DNA of 64,000 bases from Paralithodes platypus (GCA_032716605.1 CM064539.1:2985550-3049549), one strand, 5' to 3'. Counted from the first letter of the stretch, positions 30,046 through 40,085 are shown. Program-made: numbers and translations. Notes: generated by a model not told the origin, from the sequence alone.

Positions 30046-30545
30046 TTTTTTTTTTTTTTTTTTTTTTTCTATATTCCAACTACTCCCTCTCGGGCATAGG
30101 CTGAGAGCCTGTACATTCCACCGCTCAACACGGTGAAGCCCGTGAGGTCTTGTTCCAGTCTGGGGAGTGAGACATGTGAAGCAACCATCATGGCTCGAAG
30201 CAGCTCCATTTCTGAAGCGGCCGGTTGCTTCGCTCAAGTGCTTCACCGTCTCACCCTCCAGACTCAGACCCTCACTCTCAGAACGCCACCTATTGAGCAG
30301 TGAACTCACTAGGCATTGTCCCCCTGTAACATATTTTGAATATGGGAATATTCATACAGTGTTATTTAATCAGGGAACAATGAGGGTATTTTTTTGGCAT
30401 TTCGGTGGGCTTTGTGGTAATGCACTGATACTAGGTACAGCACAAATTCAATCCCAATAATATCTTCCCATTGACATATCGGGATTTGAACCCGGGTCCA
30501 TTGGATTACCAATCCAGTGGCATGACCACTCCACCACACCTCCCC
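30046..30545 (-). mobile_element. tRNA-derived SINE2, full length (about 500 bp)
   Basis: On the minus strand the head reads GGGGAGGTGTGGTGGAGTGG and GGACCCGGGTTCAAATCCC, a tRNA-like box A and box B. The anticodon position reads GGT, as in tRNA-Thr. A long unrelated body (TATGCCCGAGAGGGAGTAG) and an A tail follow. The tRNA acceptor stem does not pair, so it is a SINE and not a tRNA gene. A second copy is at 56511. Confidence 0.88.
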
Positions 30546-30578
30546 TATGATGACATTTAAGTAATAGTGGGGATGGTG

Positions 30579-30914
30579 TTAAGGGGAGATATCCACTTGA
30601 GGGATTTTTTTCCTTGACTCCTTTCTCCCTCATGTTTAGCCCCATTGCTTTTCTAATTTTAAGACGTTCGCCCCATTATTTTGACGATTTTAAGAACTTT
30701 CGACCTATTTCTGCCAATTTTAAGACCTTTCGTGCCATTTAGGTGTCGATTTTATCCTGGCGAGCGATAGCGAGCCTGTTATTTAAGAGGAACCGGCTTT
30801 CAGCCGGGAAGTCTTTCTACCGAAAAATGTACAAATTTATCTTGATAGGGGCTCAAGGGGGTGTAATCTTAAGCTTGATGGATATCTAGAGACCAAGCTA
30901 AAAACCTCCCCTTT
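30579..30914 (+). mobile_element. Family B element, full length
   Basis: TTAAGGGGAGATATCC to AAACCTCCCCTTTA. Hairpin CCGGCTTTCAGCCGG, with the C-G to T-A pair change also seen at 7475. Confidence 0.93.
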
Positions 30915-31085
30915 ACTAGTAGTAATTATAATAAAACCTTTAGAAAAAGTCTGCCATTCACATGACGTAAAATATTGTATTCTAATTGAGTGGGTAGTTT
31001 ATGCAACAAATTGCTATAGGATGACTCAAATTTCTAAACGACACCATTTGTACCTGAATTATGAACTTTAGTCAAGTAAAATGCA
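30915..31085. other. Unassigned AT-rich DNA
   Basis: No feature seen. Confidence 0.4.
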
Positions 31086-31210
31086 TTAGGAAAATATTGA
31101 CACCTGGATGGGGGTAAACGTCTTAAGACAGTAGGCTGAATGGGGCTGAAAGGATACAAGCCAAATAGAGAGGGAGAGAAAGAGAAAAAAAGCGAGGTGG
31201 GCTCCCTTAA
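31086..31210. mobile_element. Family A foldback element, solo arm
   Basis: ATTGACACCTGGATGGGGG to GAGGTGGGCTCCCTTAA. The other arm and core are absent. Confidence 0.88.
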
Positions 31211-31379
31211 AGCCGACAGAATGGTATTGAATCTATTTCCTTTAACCCAGCGGAGATTAAGAGACGTTAATTCAAGTGTTCAAAATCATCGAAGTTATTG
31301 ATAATTAAACATTAGTAAGTACTTCACTATCGACCAATCTAATTACACGCGGGGAAACGGTTGCAAAATTATTGGTAAA

Positions 31380-31658
31380 TCTTTTAACTCCCACGAATCC
31401 AAGAATTTCTTCTTTAATCGAGTTGTCAACTTGTGGATGGGGCTTCCCCGAGACGTTATAGACTGCAGCACCGTTGATTCTTTTAAACTTCGACTAGGCA
31501 AATATCTTGCATCAAACCTGCGACTGACTGCCCCTCAGATTCATCAAGGAGTATTGTGTGTATATATATATATTACTAAGACGTTTTTCTCTTTTTCCCA
31601 GATATACGAAAGATTAAGACAGTATAACTGCGATGTTGCTAACCCATCTGTCCCCTAG
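31380..31658 (+). pseudogene. LINE H ORF2 C-terminal fragment
   Basis: Open frame of about 92 codons with NSHESKNFFFNRVVNLWMGL, PRDVIDCSTVDSFKLRLGK, ending VANPSVP. The FFFNRVVxLWxxLPxxV block is typical of CR1/L2-type LINE proteins. Upstream (31270-31380) similar residues can be read with interruptions. The frame passes through a (TA)n and a pyrimidine tract ending in CAG. No catalytic domain remains. Confidence 0.75.
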
Positions 31659-31671
31659 TATCATCCTAATC

Positions 31672-31835
31672 CTGACACGGACATTAGCTCCAGGGCAGTA
31701 GTTCCCTTTCGAATTTTTCCTTACCCACTCTAAACCACTGTTTGGATACTTGATCCTCAGTGTTTTGGAGGACAAGCAGCTTAGAGGGGTCACTAGACCT
31801 GTTGTTGCTTGGTTTCCTTTGTACTCCTTTGTACA
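31672..31835 (+). mobile_element. Retroposon 3' end H, copy 2 (longest)
   Basis: GACATTAGCTCCAGGGCAG, CTTGATCCTCAGTGTTTTGG, AGGGGTCACTAGACCTG, then CCTTTGTACTCCTTTGTAC. Confidence 0.85.
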
Positions 31836-31912
31836 AGCACCAAAGACCTTGGCTAGCACACAATTCATACCAATTCTCTCTCTCTCTCTCTCTCCACTGT
31901 CCCTTATTCTCG

Positions 31913-32030
31913 GGTTAGCTATCTCTACTAGAATTGAGTCATGACCACCTCGCTGCGATCGTAAGGTCTGTGTGGCCAGTGTATCTATGTATATCTAGGT
32001 ATGTAAATGTCTCTCTCTCTCTCTCTCTCA
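31913..32030 (+). mobile_element. Retroposon 3' end I, copy 1
   Basis: ATGACCACCTCGCTGCGATC, TAAGGTCTGTGTGGCCAGTG, ending in (CT)n. Two further copies lie at 35805 and 35926, also ending in (CT)n. Confidence 0.7.
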
Positions 32031-32109
32031 AGGATTCTCCATCTACATAATTATGCAATTCAATTCACTTCACCCCTATCTTTCCGCTGATTCTACTCTT
32101 TATCGCTCC

Positions 32110-33112
32110 CCTCAATGTGCGTTTATAAATAGTCCATCCTCTCCTTCCCTCCCTTCCTTTATAAATAGTCCATCCTATAGTCATCTTTCCCTCCCTTCCT
32201 TTATAATAGTCCATCTCTCCTCTCCTTCCTTTATATATAGTCATCCTCCTTCCCTCCCTTCCTTTATAAATAGTCACTCTCCTTCCCTCCCTTCTTTATA
32301 AATAGTCCATCTCTCCTCCTTCCTTATAAATAGTCCATCCTCCCTTTTATAAATAGTCCATCCTCTCCTTCCCTCCCTTCCTTTATAAATAGTCCATCCT
32401 CTCCTTCCCTCCCTTCCTTTATAAATAGTCCATCCTCTCCTTTCCTCCCTTCCTTTATAAATAGGCCATCCTCTCCTTCCCTCCCTTCCTTTATAAATAG
32501 TCCATCCTCTCCTTCCCTCCCTTCCTTTATAAATAGTTCATCCTCTCCTTCCCTCCCTTCCTTTATAAATAGTCCATCCTCTCCTTCCCTTCCTTTAAAT
32601 AGGCCATCCTCTCCTTCCCTACCTTCCTTTATAAATAGTTCATCCTCTCCTTCCCTCCTTCCTTTATAAATAGTCCATCCTCCTTCCCTCCCTTCCTTTA
32701 TAAATAGTCCATCCTCCTTCCCTCCCTTCCTTTAAATAGTCATCCTCTCCTTCCTCCTTTCCTTTATAAATAGTCCATCCTCCTTCCCTCCCTTCCTTTA
32801 TAAATAGTCCATCCTCTCCTTCCCTACCTTCCTTATAAATAGTCCATCCTCCTTCCCTCCCTTCCTTTATAAATAGTCCATCCTCTCCTTCCCTCCCTTC
32901 CTTTATAAATAGTCCATCCTCTCCTTCCCTCCCTTCCTTTATAAATAGTCCATCCTCTCCTTCCCTCCCTTCCTTTATAAACAGTCCATCCTCTCCTTCC
33001 CTCCCTTCCTTTATAAATAGTCCATCCTCTCCTTCCCTTATAAATAGTCCATCCTCTCCTTCCCTCCCTTCCTTTATAAATAGTCCATCCTCTCCTTCCC
33101 TCCCTTCCTTTA
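32110..33112. repeat. 36-bp minisatellite, about 28 units
   Basis: Unit with CTTCCTTTATAAATAGTCCA and TCCTCTCCTTCCCTCC, length variants by loss of 2-6 bases. The unit is 12 codons, so the minus strand has a 177-codon frame (EGREGEDGLFIK)n from 33197. I regard that frame as a repeat translation, not a gene. Confidence 0.97.
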
Positions 33113-33143
33113 TATATATATTATATTCACATGTTCTGTCATT

Positions 33144-33515
33144 CGCCACCTCGCTTTTTTTTCTCTTTCTCTCCCTCTCTCTTTGGCTTGTATCCATTCG
33201 GCCCCATTCAGCCTACTGTTTTAAGACGTTTACCCCATCTAGGTGTCAATATTGTCCTGGCGAGCGGAGCGAGCCAGCATATATATATTTTTTGTTTTGA
33301 CAACAAGCCAAATTTGTACATTTTTTGATAGAAAAATATTTCCGGCGAAGCCGGATTTCTCCATACAATGCCGGCTCGCTATCGCTCGCCAGGAAAAAAT
33401 CGACACCTGGATGGGGATAGGCGTCTTAAAACAGTAGGCTGAATGGGGCCGAATGGATACAAACCAGGGAAAGAGAGAAAAGGAGAGAAAGATAAAAAAA
33501 AAACGGTGACCTTTC
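33144..33515 (-). mobile_element. Family A foldback element, worn ends
   Basis: GCCACCTCGC to GGTGACCTTTCTA. Core CCGGCGAAGCCGG and TTTTTTGATAGAAAAAT. Terminal TTAA lost on both sides. Confidence 0.92.
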
Positions 33516-33596
33516 TAAAAGCATAAGCTAATTGCAAATATTGTGTATCACGGATCATCTCTCTCCTGGTAGGATATCCCCTAACCAATTACCAGT

Positions 33597-33605
33597 CCCC
33601 CCCCG

Positions 33606-33675
<70 letters not shown>
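33597..33675. repeat. Poly-C of 70 bases
   Basis: After a CCCCGC start, 33606-33675 is an uninterrupted run of 70 C. It could form G-quadruplexes on the other strand, and its length may be affected by assembly. Confidence 0.97.
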
Positions 33676-34227
33676 ACCCACTCTATATTCTATTGAAGTT
33701 CTCCATCAAACAGCAGCTGGGTCTACTGTTTAGCATACGTTCTTCCTTTAATGTTATTTCTTCATTCAATTTTTTCAAATTCTTTCTATTGCCTATACAA
33801 TATCCTTGCCTTTGCCTTTGCTAACCAATGTATCGTAAACTCTTGCATACAATTGTGACTGTAAATCTGAATACCTTTGAGATATTGATCTGTTTTTGTC
33901 ATGCAGATAGATACCCCACACTGAATGTGCAGTGCTACTTTGGAGCTAAAACTACAGTCCCAACCCCAAGAAATGCATGGCAGGCTTGGGAGAATTCACT
34001 TATGAATCATCATAATTTTTATTGAGATGTCGCCTTGAATATTGTCAGCCGTATAAAGTATATACGATTTATATGAGGGTCCTCATAAATTTGTTGATGA
34101 AGAAGAAAACTTCAATCCCGACTCCTCAGAAATGGGTGATTAAACAATTTTGATTTCTAACTGCATTTATTGAGAAAAAGAGCTGACATTTTAAACCTAC
34201 ACAATTTCACTGCCCCCCCAGGACCAC

Positions 34228-34228
<1 letters not shown>
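33676..34228. other. Unassigned DNA with a 65-codon frame
   Basis: Plus-strand frame 33828-34025 contains CHADRYPTLNVQCYFGAK and TPRNAWQAWENSLMNHHNFY, which read like genuine protein, and a TTTTTGTCATGCAG word at its middle that resembles a splice acceptor. I do not recognise the family. It may be a transposase scrap or an exon of an unknown gene. Confidence 0.35.
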
Positions 34229-34259
<31 letters not shown>

Positions 34260-34262
34260 CAC
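34229..34262. repeat. (AC)n microsatellite
   Basis: About 15 AC repeats, the last units with a T. Confidence 0.95.
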
Positions 34263-34299
34263 ATAGGATCAGCAAACGTCAGGCTTGTGCTACTACCCA

Positions 34300-34545
34300 A
34301 GAGTGAAATGCTATTCCGAGTCTTTCTTCAATTCAACTGTAGAGCTCTGGAACTCTCTCCCAGAATCAGTCTTTCCCTCCTCCTATGACTTAAATTGCTT
34401 CAAACTCCGTGTGTCCAGGCATTTTTGCTCGAACGTCCCTTGATTTCGGCCCTGTCACTCTTTCAACTTTGGGGGAGGCACTCGCTACAGGCAGTTCTGC
34501 CTTTTGTCTCACTCACTCAAATTTTTTTTTTTTTTTTAAACTTTA
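34300..34545 (+). mobile_element. LINE G 3' end, copy 3
   Basis: Codes STVELWNSLPESVFPSSYDL-like residues out of frame in places, then the 3' UTR GTCACTCTTTCAACTTTGGG and a poly-T/poly-A tail. Confidence 0.9.
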
Positions 34546-34626
34546 AAACAAAACAAAAATTACATATTGGTGTGCGCCACTACCTAAATAACATTACTAC
34601 AGCACTCTAGCTACCTACCTATTGCC

Positions 34627-34711
34627 TTAACCCCCCCCCCCCCTCCCCGTACCACCAGTCGAACAGAAAGCGCCGGCTACTCCATTAACGGGAAATTAAT
34701 AGAATAGTTAA
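34627..34711. repeat. TTAA-bounded direct repeat, left copy (85 bp)
   Basis: TTAA, a C run of 13, TACCACCAGTCG, GGCTACTCCATTA, ending AGAATAGTTAA. Copied at 35047-35129. Confidence 0.93.
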
Positions 34712-35046
34712 GGGGAGTCACCGCCTTTTTTTTATCTTTCTCTCCTTTTCTCTCTTTCCCTGGCTTGTATCCATTCGGCCCCATTCAGTCAACTGTTTTA
34801 AGAAGTTTATCCCCATCCAGGTGTCGATTTTTTCCTGGGGAGCGATAGCGAGCCAGCATTGTTTGGAGAAATCCGGCTTCGCCGGAGACATTAAATTTGT
34901 CTATCGAAAAATGTACAAATTTTTCTTGCTGTCAAAACAAAATGTATATATGCTGGCTCGCTACCGCTCGCCAGGATAATATTGACACCTGGATGGGGGT
35001 TAACGTCCTAAAACAGTAGGCTGAATGGGGCCGAATGAACACAAGG
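34708..35046 (+). mobile_element. Family A foldback element, right end lost
   Basis: TTAAGGGGAGTCACCGCC start. The right arm stops after GGCCGAATGAACACAAGG and runs into the poly-C of the second direct repeat. Confidence 0.92.
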
Positions 35047-35129
35047 CCCCCCCCCCCCCCCCTGCACCACCAGTCGGAGAGAAAGCGGCGGCGGCTACTC
35101 CATTATCGGGAAATGAATAGAATAGTTAA
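35047..35129. repeat. TTAA-bounded direct repeat, right copy
   Basis: C run of 16, TGCACCACCAGTCGGAG, ending AGAATAGTTAA (35126-35129). Confidence 0.93.
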
Positions 35130-35520
35130 AGTGAAGCTGAACTAATTAAAACATTTTAATGGAAGGTTCGGAAGGCGGCGGGCGTTGCGTTAGCGAACAT
35201 TCCGACTCTGCTGCCCCTGCCTACTGTTTTTTTTTTTTTTTTTTTTTTTGCTCGTTTTCGTTGTTGTTCTCTCTTAGTTTTTACGGTTTTTTGTTTCTCA
35301 TCAAATGTGTCTTTTTTTCATTCACGCCCTTTGTTGGCATATGTGACCCAGACACAGACCAAATTAAGACAACCAGTCACAGAGGCAGTTGTCTATATTC
35401 CTTCACTCCGAGAAAAAGCGGATTCGACCCCAGTTGGTTAGGAAGTGATTAGGGCCAGGGTTGGCCATTATTAGTTGCTGTTGCATAGCAAATTTCGTTT
35501 CAGGCTTCGTATGCTTCTTC
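35130..35520. other. Unassigned DNA with poly-T
   Basis: T run at 35228-35249. A 97-codon plus frame through it has no recognisable domain. Confidence 0.4.
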
Positions 35521-35800
35521 TCCTCCTAATATCCTCCCTCTCCCCTCCCTCTCTACCTCTCCCTCCCCCCCTCTCTCTCTCTCTGTCTCTCTCTCTCTCT
35601 CTCTCACATGATCCGCTTATTACCCCCTCCCTCCCTCCTTCACCATCTTTCCCTCTGACATCATGTAATTTCTCAAGCCGCCCCGCTCTCTCTCTCTCTC
35701 TCTGTCTGTCTCTCTTTCTCTCTCTCTCGCCTCATATCTCCCCCTCTCTCTCTCTATCTCTCCCTCTCTTTCTTCTTTTCTATCCTTTCCTTCAACTTTC
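35521..35800. repeat. CT-rich microsatellite region
   Basis: Several (CT)n blocks with CTGT interruptions. Serine/leucine-rich frames here are artefacts. Confidence 0.9.
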
Positions 35801-35804
35801 CAAG

Positions 35805-35888
35805 TCCTGACCACCTCGTTTGGATCGTAAGGTCTGTAACTCTGTATGTATCTAAATAAGTTTATGTAAGTCTCTCTCTCTCTCTGTT
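35805..35888 (+). mobile_element. Retroposon 3' end I, copy 2
   Basis: CTGACCACCTCGTTTGGATC, GTAAGGTCTGTAACTCTG, ends in (CT)n. Confidence 0.7.
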
Positions 35889-35925
35889 CTTTTCTATCCT
35901 TTCTTTCAACTTTCCCTTTCTATAG

Positions 35926-36021
35926 GGTATGCCATCTGTACAAGAATTAAGTCCTGACCACCTCATTTGGATCGTAAGGTCTGTGTGGCCAGTATATCTA
36001 TATAAGTCTCTCTCTCTCTCT
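35926..36021 (+). mobile_element. Retroposon 3' end I, copy 3
   Basis: CCTGACCACCTCATTTGGAT, AAGGTCTGTGTGGCCAGTAT, ends in (CT)n(CA)n. Lies about 120 bp after copy 2 with the same spacer CTTTCAACTTTCC, so a small tandem duplication is likely. Confidence 0.72.
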
Positions 36022-36412
36022 CACACACACACACAAACACCCCCACATATACTGAACAGTACATACATATATATACACATTTTATCTTTATTACACACAA
36101 TATATATACAACAATTTATACAACACAATACGAACAGTTCAACACAACACACACACTCTCTCTCTCTCACACACACACATAAATACCCCCACATAAACAG
36201 TACATACATAACTATACACAATTTACAACACAAGACAAACACAAACACCCACCCACATGCATTCATAACCTCCCTCTATATCACACACACATAATACACA
36301 CAACACAAAACAGTTCAACACACACACACACACACTCTCTCTCTGTCTGTCTATCTGTCTGTCTCTCTCTCCTCGCTTGATCTCCCCCCCCCTTCCTCTC
36401 TCTCTCTCTCTC
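36022..36412. repeat. CA- and CT-rich low-complexity DNA
   Basis: Interrupted (CA)n with AACACAACA-like words, repeated (CA)n(CT)n blocks. Confidence 0.85.
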
Positions 36413-36563
36413 CGGACATTAGTTCCAGGGCAGTAGTTCCCTTTCCAATGTTCCCTTACCCAAACCACTAAACCACTATTTGGACACTTGATCCTCAGTG
36501 TTTTGGAGGACAAGCTGCCTAGAGGGGTCACTAGGACTGCTGTTGCTTGATTTCCTTTGTACT
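36413..36563 (+). mobile_element. Retroposon 3' end H, copy 3
   Basis: GACATTAGTTCCAGGGCAG, GGACACTTGATCCTCAGTG, AGGGGTCACTAGGACTG, TTTCCTTTGTACTC then (CT)n. Preceded and followed by (CT)n. Confidence 0.87.
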
Positions 36564-36745
36564 CTCTCTCTCTCTCTCTCTCTCTCCTCGGTATCTCTCA
36601 CACACAATTTCACCCAGCCATCACAGAACACCACCCACTCTATTATTCCCTATTCAGCACAACTGGAGATCAAACAAATGTCACCATAACTATTCAAGAG
36701 GAATAATGTAAGAGGAATAATAATTATAAGCTAATAACAACAGTA
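36564..36745. other. Unassigned DNA
   Basis: (CT)n then AT-rich DNA. No gene. Confidence 0.4.
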
Positions 36746-36985
36746 TTAACCCTCTCCGACATATGCCGCGGTTTTGAGCCTATTGGGGATACTTTAAAGT
36801 CTTTGTTACCATCAGGGGTATTTAGAAACCTTTAGTTTAGTTACTTCAACCTCTGCAGTTGTCTTTGAGTTACTGTAGCTGTGGGCAGAAAACTAATTTT
36901 GGAGAGGTAATTATAAGAGTGAGAGAACTCTATTTCTTATTGCTAATCTGGCAACCTCTGCGTCATAAATGCGTGAAAGGGTTAA
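36746..36985 (-). mobile_element. Family E MITE, copy 1
   Basis: TTAACCCTCTCCGACATATG to AAATGCGTGAAAGGGTTAA. Inverse of 45377-45611 with about 95% identity by eye. The termini resemble those of C, with TTAA at both ends. Confidence 0.9.
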
Positions 36986-37077
36986 CATGAACAGAAAGAG
37001 GGGAATCAACAAATAAATACCATTCGTAAAGCACCACACATAACAATTCAATTACAAATAATATATAGTATAATATA

Positions 37078-37079
37078 TA

Positions 37080-37148
<69 letters not shown>
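37078..37148. repeat. (AT)n microsatellite
   Basis: About 50 bp perfect AT, flanked by ATATAATATATA-type DNA. Confidence 0.96.
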
Positions 37149-37261
37149 ATACACAGTAGAGGAGAAATTTCGAGTTTTTAAATTTATTTTGTAATATCTT
37201 TTAATGACTAGGTCACTAGGCCATAATACACCTATCTTCTGATCTATCATATATTTCTGAT

Positions 37262-37960
37262 TGGGGCAGAGAAAGTCTTATTATTTTCAATGCCTCCAAA
37301 ACCCAATTTCTCCATTTAACTGCAATCTTCCACAAGACTATCAATTATTCGTAAACAATACACAAATCAATTCTTCATCTTCTCTGAATGTTCTTGGTAT
37401 ATCTTTTTCATCTGACTTTTCATGGAAAGATCATATTACCACTCTTGCTAAAAAAGCTTCCTAGAAGTTAGGTGTGCTCAACCGTCTCCATGAATTATTT
37501 ATCCCCGCACAGCTTCTTGCTCCGTATAGGGGTACAGTGCGCCCATGTATCAAGTATTGTTCGAATGTGTGGGGAGGTTCCACCCACACCGCACTTCTCG
37601 AAAGAGTAAAATCAAAACATTTTCGCTTCATTAACTCACTTCCGCTTACTAATTCCCTACAATCTCTTTCTACACGCCGCAATGTTACATCTCTTTCACT
37701 CTACTATTGCTATTACAACAATCAATGTTCTTCAGAACTCTCTCAGTGCATGCCTCCTCTGTTGCGGCGAGTGGGTGGCACCCATCTTTCAACACGGTCC
37801 CATTCCTATTCTGTCCAGCTCGCCAACCCAAGAATTAGCAAATGTTCTGTCTTTCTTCTATTAAACATGTGAGCTCTGGAACTCTCTCCCTCAAACATCC
37901 TATCCTTCATCTTATGACGTAGACTGCTTTAAACTTGGTGTGTGCAGGCATTTTGACCCC
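37262..37960 (+). pseudogene. LINE G ORF2 fragment, copy 4
   Basis: 5'-truncated. Codes SSSLNVLGISFSSDFSWKDH, a stop (TAG at 37465) where the main copy has SQK, then LGVLNRLHELFIPAQLLAPY, RPCIKYCSNVWGGSTHTALL and RRNVTSLSLYYCYYNNQCSS, with a frame break before the ALELSP end. Covers the thumb and C-terminal region, lacks YADD. Its 3' end (GTGTGTGCAGGCATTTTGAC) diverges from the other copies. Confidence 0.9.
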
Positions 37961-38754
37961 AACGGCGTTTGGCAATAGAGAGATAGAACAACCCAACCAT
38001 TGTATTCGGTAATGTCAACAAACACAGAGTACAATTGCAACACAATGTCGCGCTCTAATTGGGAAATTACTTTGGTAATGTTGTTAATTGCTATTGTTTT
38101 GGACCGAGACGATGTTGCTCCATGTAATTTTGTAGCTTATTATCGCATACTAACGTATTATTTTGACTTCATTCACTTTTGTGTGTGTAGCATTATCATG
38201 TTAACCATTTATACCATCGAAATGTGCTAGAATATTATTTTACTTAGCGTTAAACGAAATTACTTACATGTCACTCTTACGAACTTCAAATGATGATGTG
38301 CTATCTTGACAGTTAACTAATTGTTAATGAATTCATCAGTAGACAAATATGACACTATGATTATGAGATTTCATAACAATAATATTACAGTTAATTTTCC
38401 TATACATATATAATTGACTATATAAGTAACTTAAAATATTAATGTGTATGAATCAAATGTAAAACACGTATAAATTATAGTAATTACAAAGGTGTAGCGT
38501 TTCGATTTGGTTCAGATGTGATTTCATTATGATGATTAAATTATTGTCTCTGGTTTGAAATAAAGGAAATATATGATAATGTGATCTCTTAGTGCTGACT
38601 TTTGTATGATGTTTGTAGGCTATCCATCAAATGTCAGGATTTCTCTTCATACAACACATGGTCAGATATAACGTGTCTCCAGTGACAGACTCGTATCCGC
38701 TTACAACTTTCTCTGTGGGCATTATGGACTACAGTGATACACTTTAACTGTGTT
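37961..38754. other. Unassigned AT-rich DNA
   Basis: No repeat shared with the window. The 76-codon frame at 38000-38230 has one hydrophobic segment (LVMLLIAIVL) but no known family. Left unassigned. Confidence 0.4.
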
Positions 38755-38925
38755 TATACAGTCTTTTAACAGGTAGACGTCCTTCCTACACTGAATAAAA
38801 TAGTCTAATAGTTTCCAAATATAATATAAAATAGTCTAATGATGATGGCTTGAGTAAAGTAGGAGATTGGAATAGTTTCCAGAATATAATATAAAGGACG
38901 CCACTGGTATTGTACTAGTCAAAAA
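38755..38925. mobile_element. Family C-like fragment with internal duplication
   Basis: GACGTCCTTCCTACACTGAA, AATAGTCTAATAGTTTCC twice, CGCCACTGGTATTGTACTAG. A worn right half of C. Confidence 0.6.
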
Positions 38926-39200
38926 AGTTGAATGAAATTATTGTCCCTGTTCAAAGGCTGTCGTAAAAATGCTCGACTGTAACATTTCAGCTTTACAACA
39001 TTTCACAATTCATTAAAGTTGCAGATATATAGAAAGGTGGGGGACGGATTAATGGATAGCTTCACAGAACATGGGACTCTCGCTTTTAATGTTTCAGTAA
39101 GACAATGACAGAAATAGATGCAATAATAAATAAGGCGAAAACATAAAAATATATCAGATTAAGCGTGGTTTATGTGGGTGTTAGGATTAGCTCTATATCC
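38926..39200. other. Unassigned AT-rich DNA
   Basis: No feature seen. Confidence 0.4.
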
Positions 39201-39214
39201 ATAATATATATAAT

Positions 39215-39830
39215 AATTGTGTTGTTGTTGTTGTTGCTGTTCCCCAGGCTGTCTGGCTGAGCAGCCCCAAGGTCCCAAGCAAGGCCAAGGTCATAACCGA
39301 GCGACCCAACAAAACCCTCCCTGCTTATCACTAATAAGCCCAGGTGACCGAAGCCACTCCAAGGCGGGGAGCTGAGGAGGGTGCGGAAACGCCTGGGAAA
39401 CCAAAGCCCCACCCAAGGCCCTGTGGCCCTCAGCAATTATGAAGGGAAAGTTGAGGGGCAAAGGACAAAATGTGATGCTGTGGCTCCTAATCTGCCAACC
39501 TCTATGGTTGGCAGTAGGGAGGTCAATCCACGGAAGAGACGCCGTCACTTGAGATCTAGAAAATATATAAGTAAAAGGAACAGTCAGACTAAGCTATGGG
39601 TATGGCAGAGAACGCTCAGCTCTCACTCTGATAGACCAGCCCATCACAACATGACTAGAGCCCAATCCTCTCAGCATCAGCTAGGAAAGGCCCTAGAAAG
39701 CCGCCTTTGGCGGGGGGGGATATCCCCCCTATTTCAAATCCTATTTTACCTGTGCTGTATTGATTTGTATGTCATGCCTGATGATGCTAATTGTATTGGC
39801 GAAACGTTGCAATAAACAAGAAATGACCCT
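39215..39830 (+). mobile_element. Putative retroelement 3' region with hammerhead-like motif
   Basis: GC-richer than its surroundings, ending GGCGAAACGTTGCAATAAAC. CTGATGA (39778-39784) is followed by the perfect six-pair stem GCTAAT-TGT-ATTGGC (39786-39800) and GAAA (39801-39804). A 144-codon frame (39381-39815) includes KRRRHLRSRKYISKRNSQ but no domain I know. Penelope-like elements carry hammerhead motifs, so this is my preferred interpretation, weakly held. Confidence 0.45.
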
Positions 39831-39954
39831 ACTACTGTCTTGTACAGCTCTGATTATCCCACATATATCAAATTACATATGAGTGTCAATAAGGGAAGAA
39901 TATGAATCAATAATATCAATTATTAATAAATAATTATATCAATATAGTAACAAA

Positions 39955-40085
39955 GACCCTGGTCTCTGGGTCTTCTCCTGGATGACCTAGATGTGTGTGA
40001 ATTTGTATTTTGTTGTGTTCATTGTTTTCTGTTGTGTTGTCCCTATTCTGGCTCTGTCTTGATTACCCCCCCCCCCCGAAAAAAA
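39955..40085 (+). mobile_element. Retroposon 3' end M, copy 2
   Basis: CTGGTCTCTGGGTCTTCTCC, GATGACCTAGATGTGTGTGA, ending in C- and A-runs. Confidence 0.78.

Larger units (their letters stand above)
31270..31835 (+). mobile_element. LINE H, 5'-truncated, with 3' end
   Basis: C-terminal coding part, a 3' UTR and a terminal repeat (CCTTTGTACT x2). The 3' 160 bp equals the dispersed repeat H (18627, 36413, 59060, 63169), which identifies H as the 3' end of this LINE, provided the two parts are truly one element. Confidence 0.72.

Noticed and set aside
30482..30545. tRNA-Thr gene on the minus strand
   Set aside because: Boxes A and B are good, but the acceptor stem does not pair, and it continues into a 430-bp body and poly-A shared with 56511. 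It is a SINE.
32664..33197. 177-codon minus frame with perfect 12-residue repeats
   Set aside because: It is the reading of a 36-bp minisatellite with frequent length changes. The start lies in an A element.
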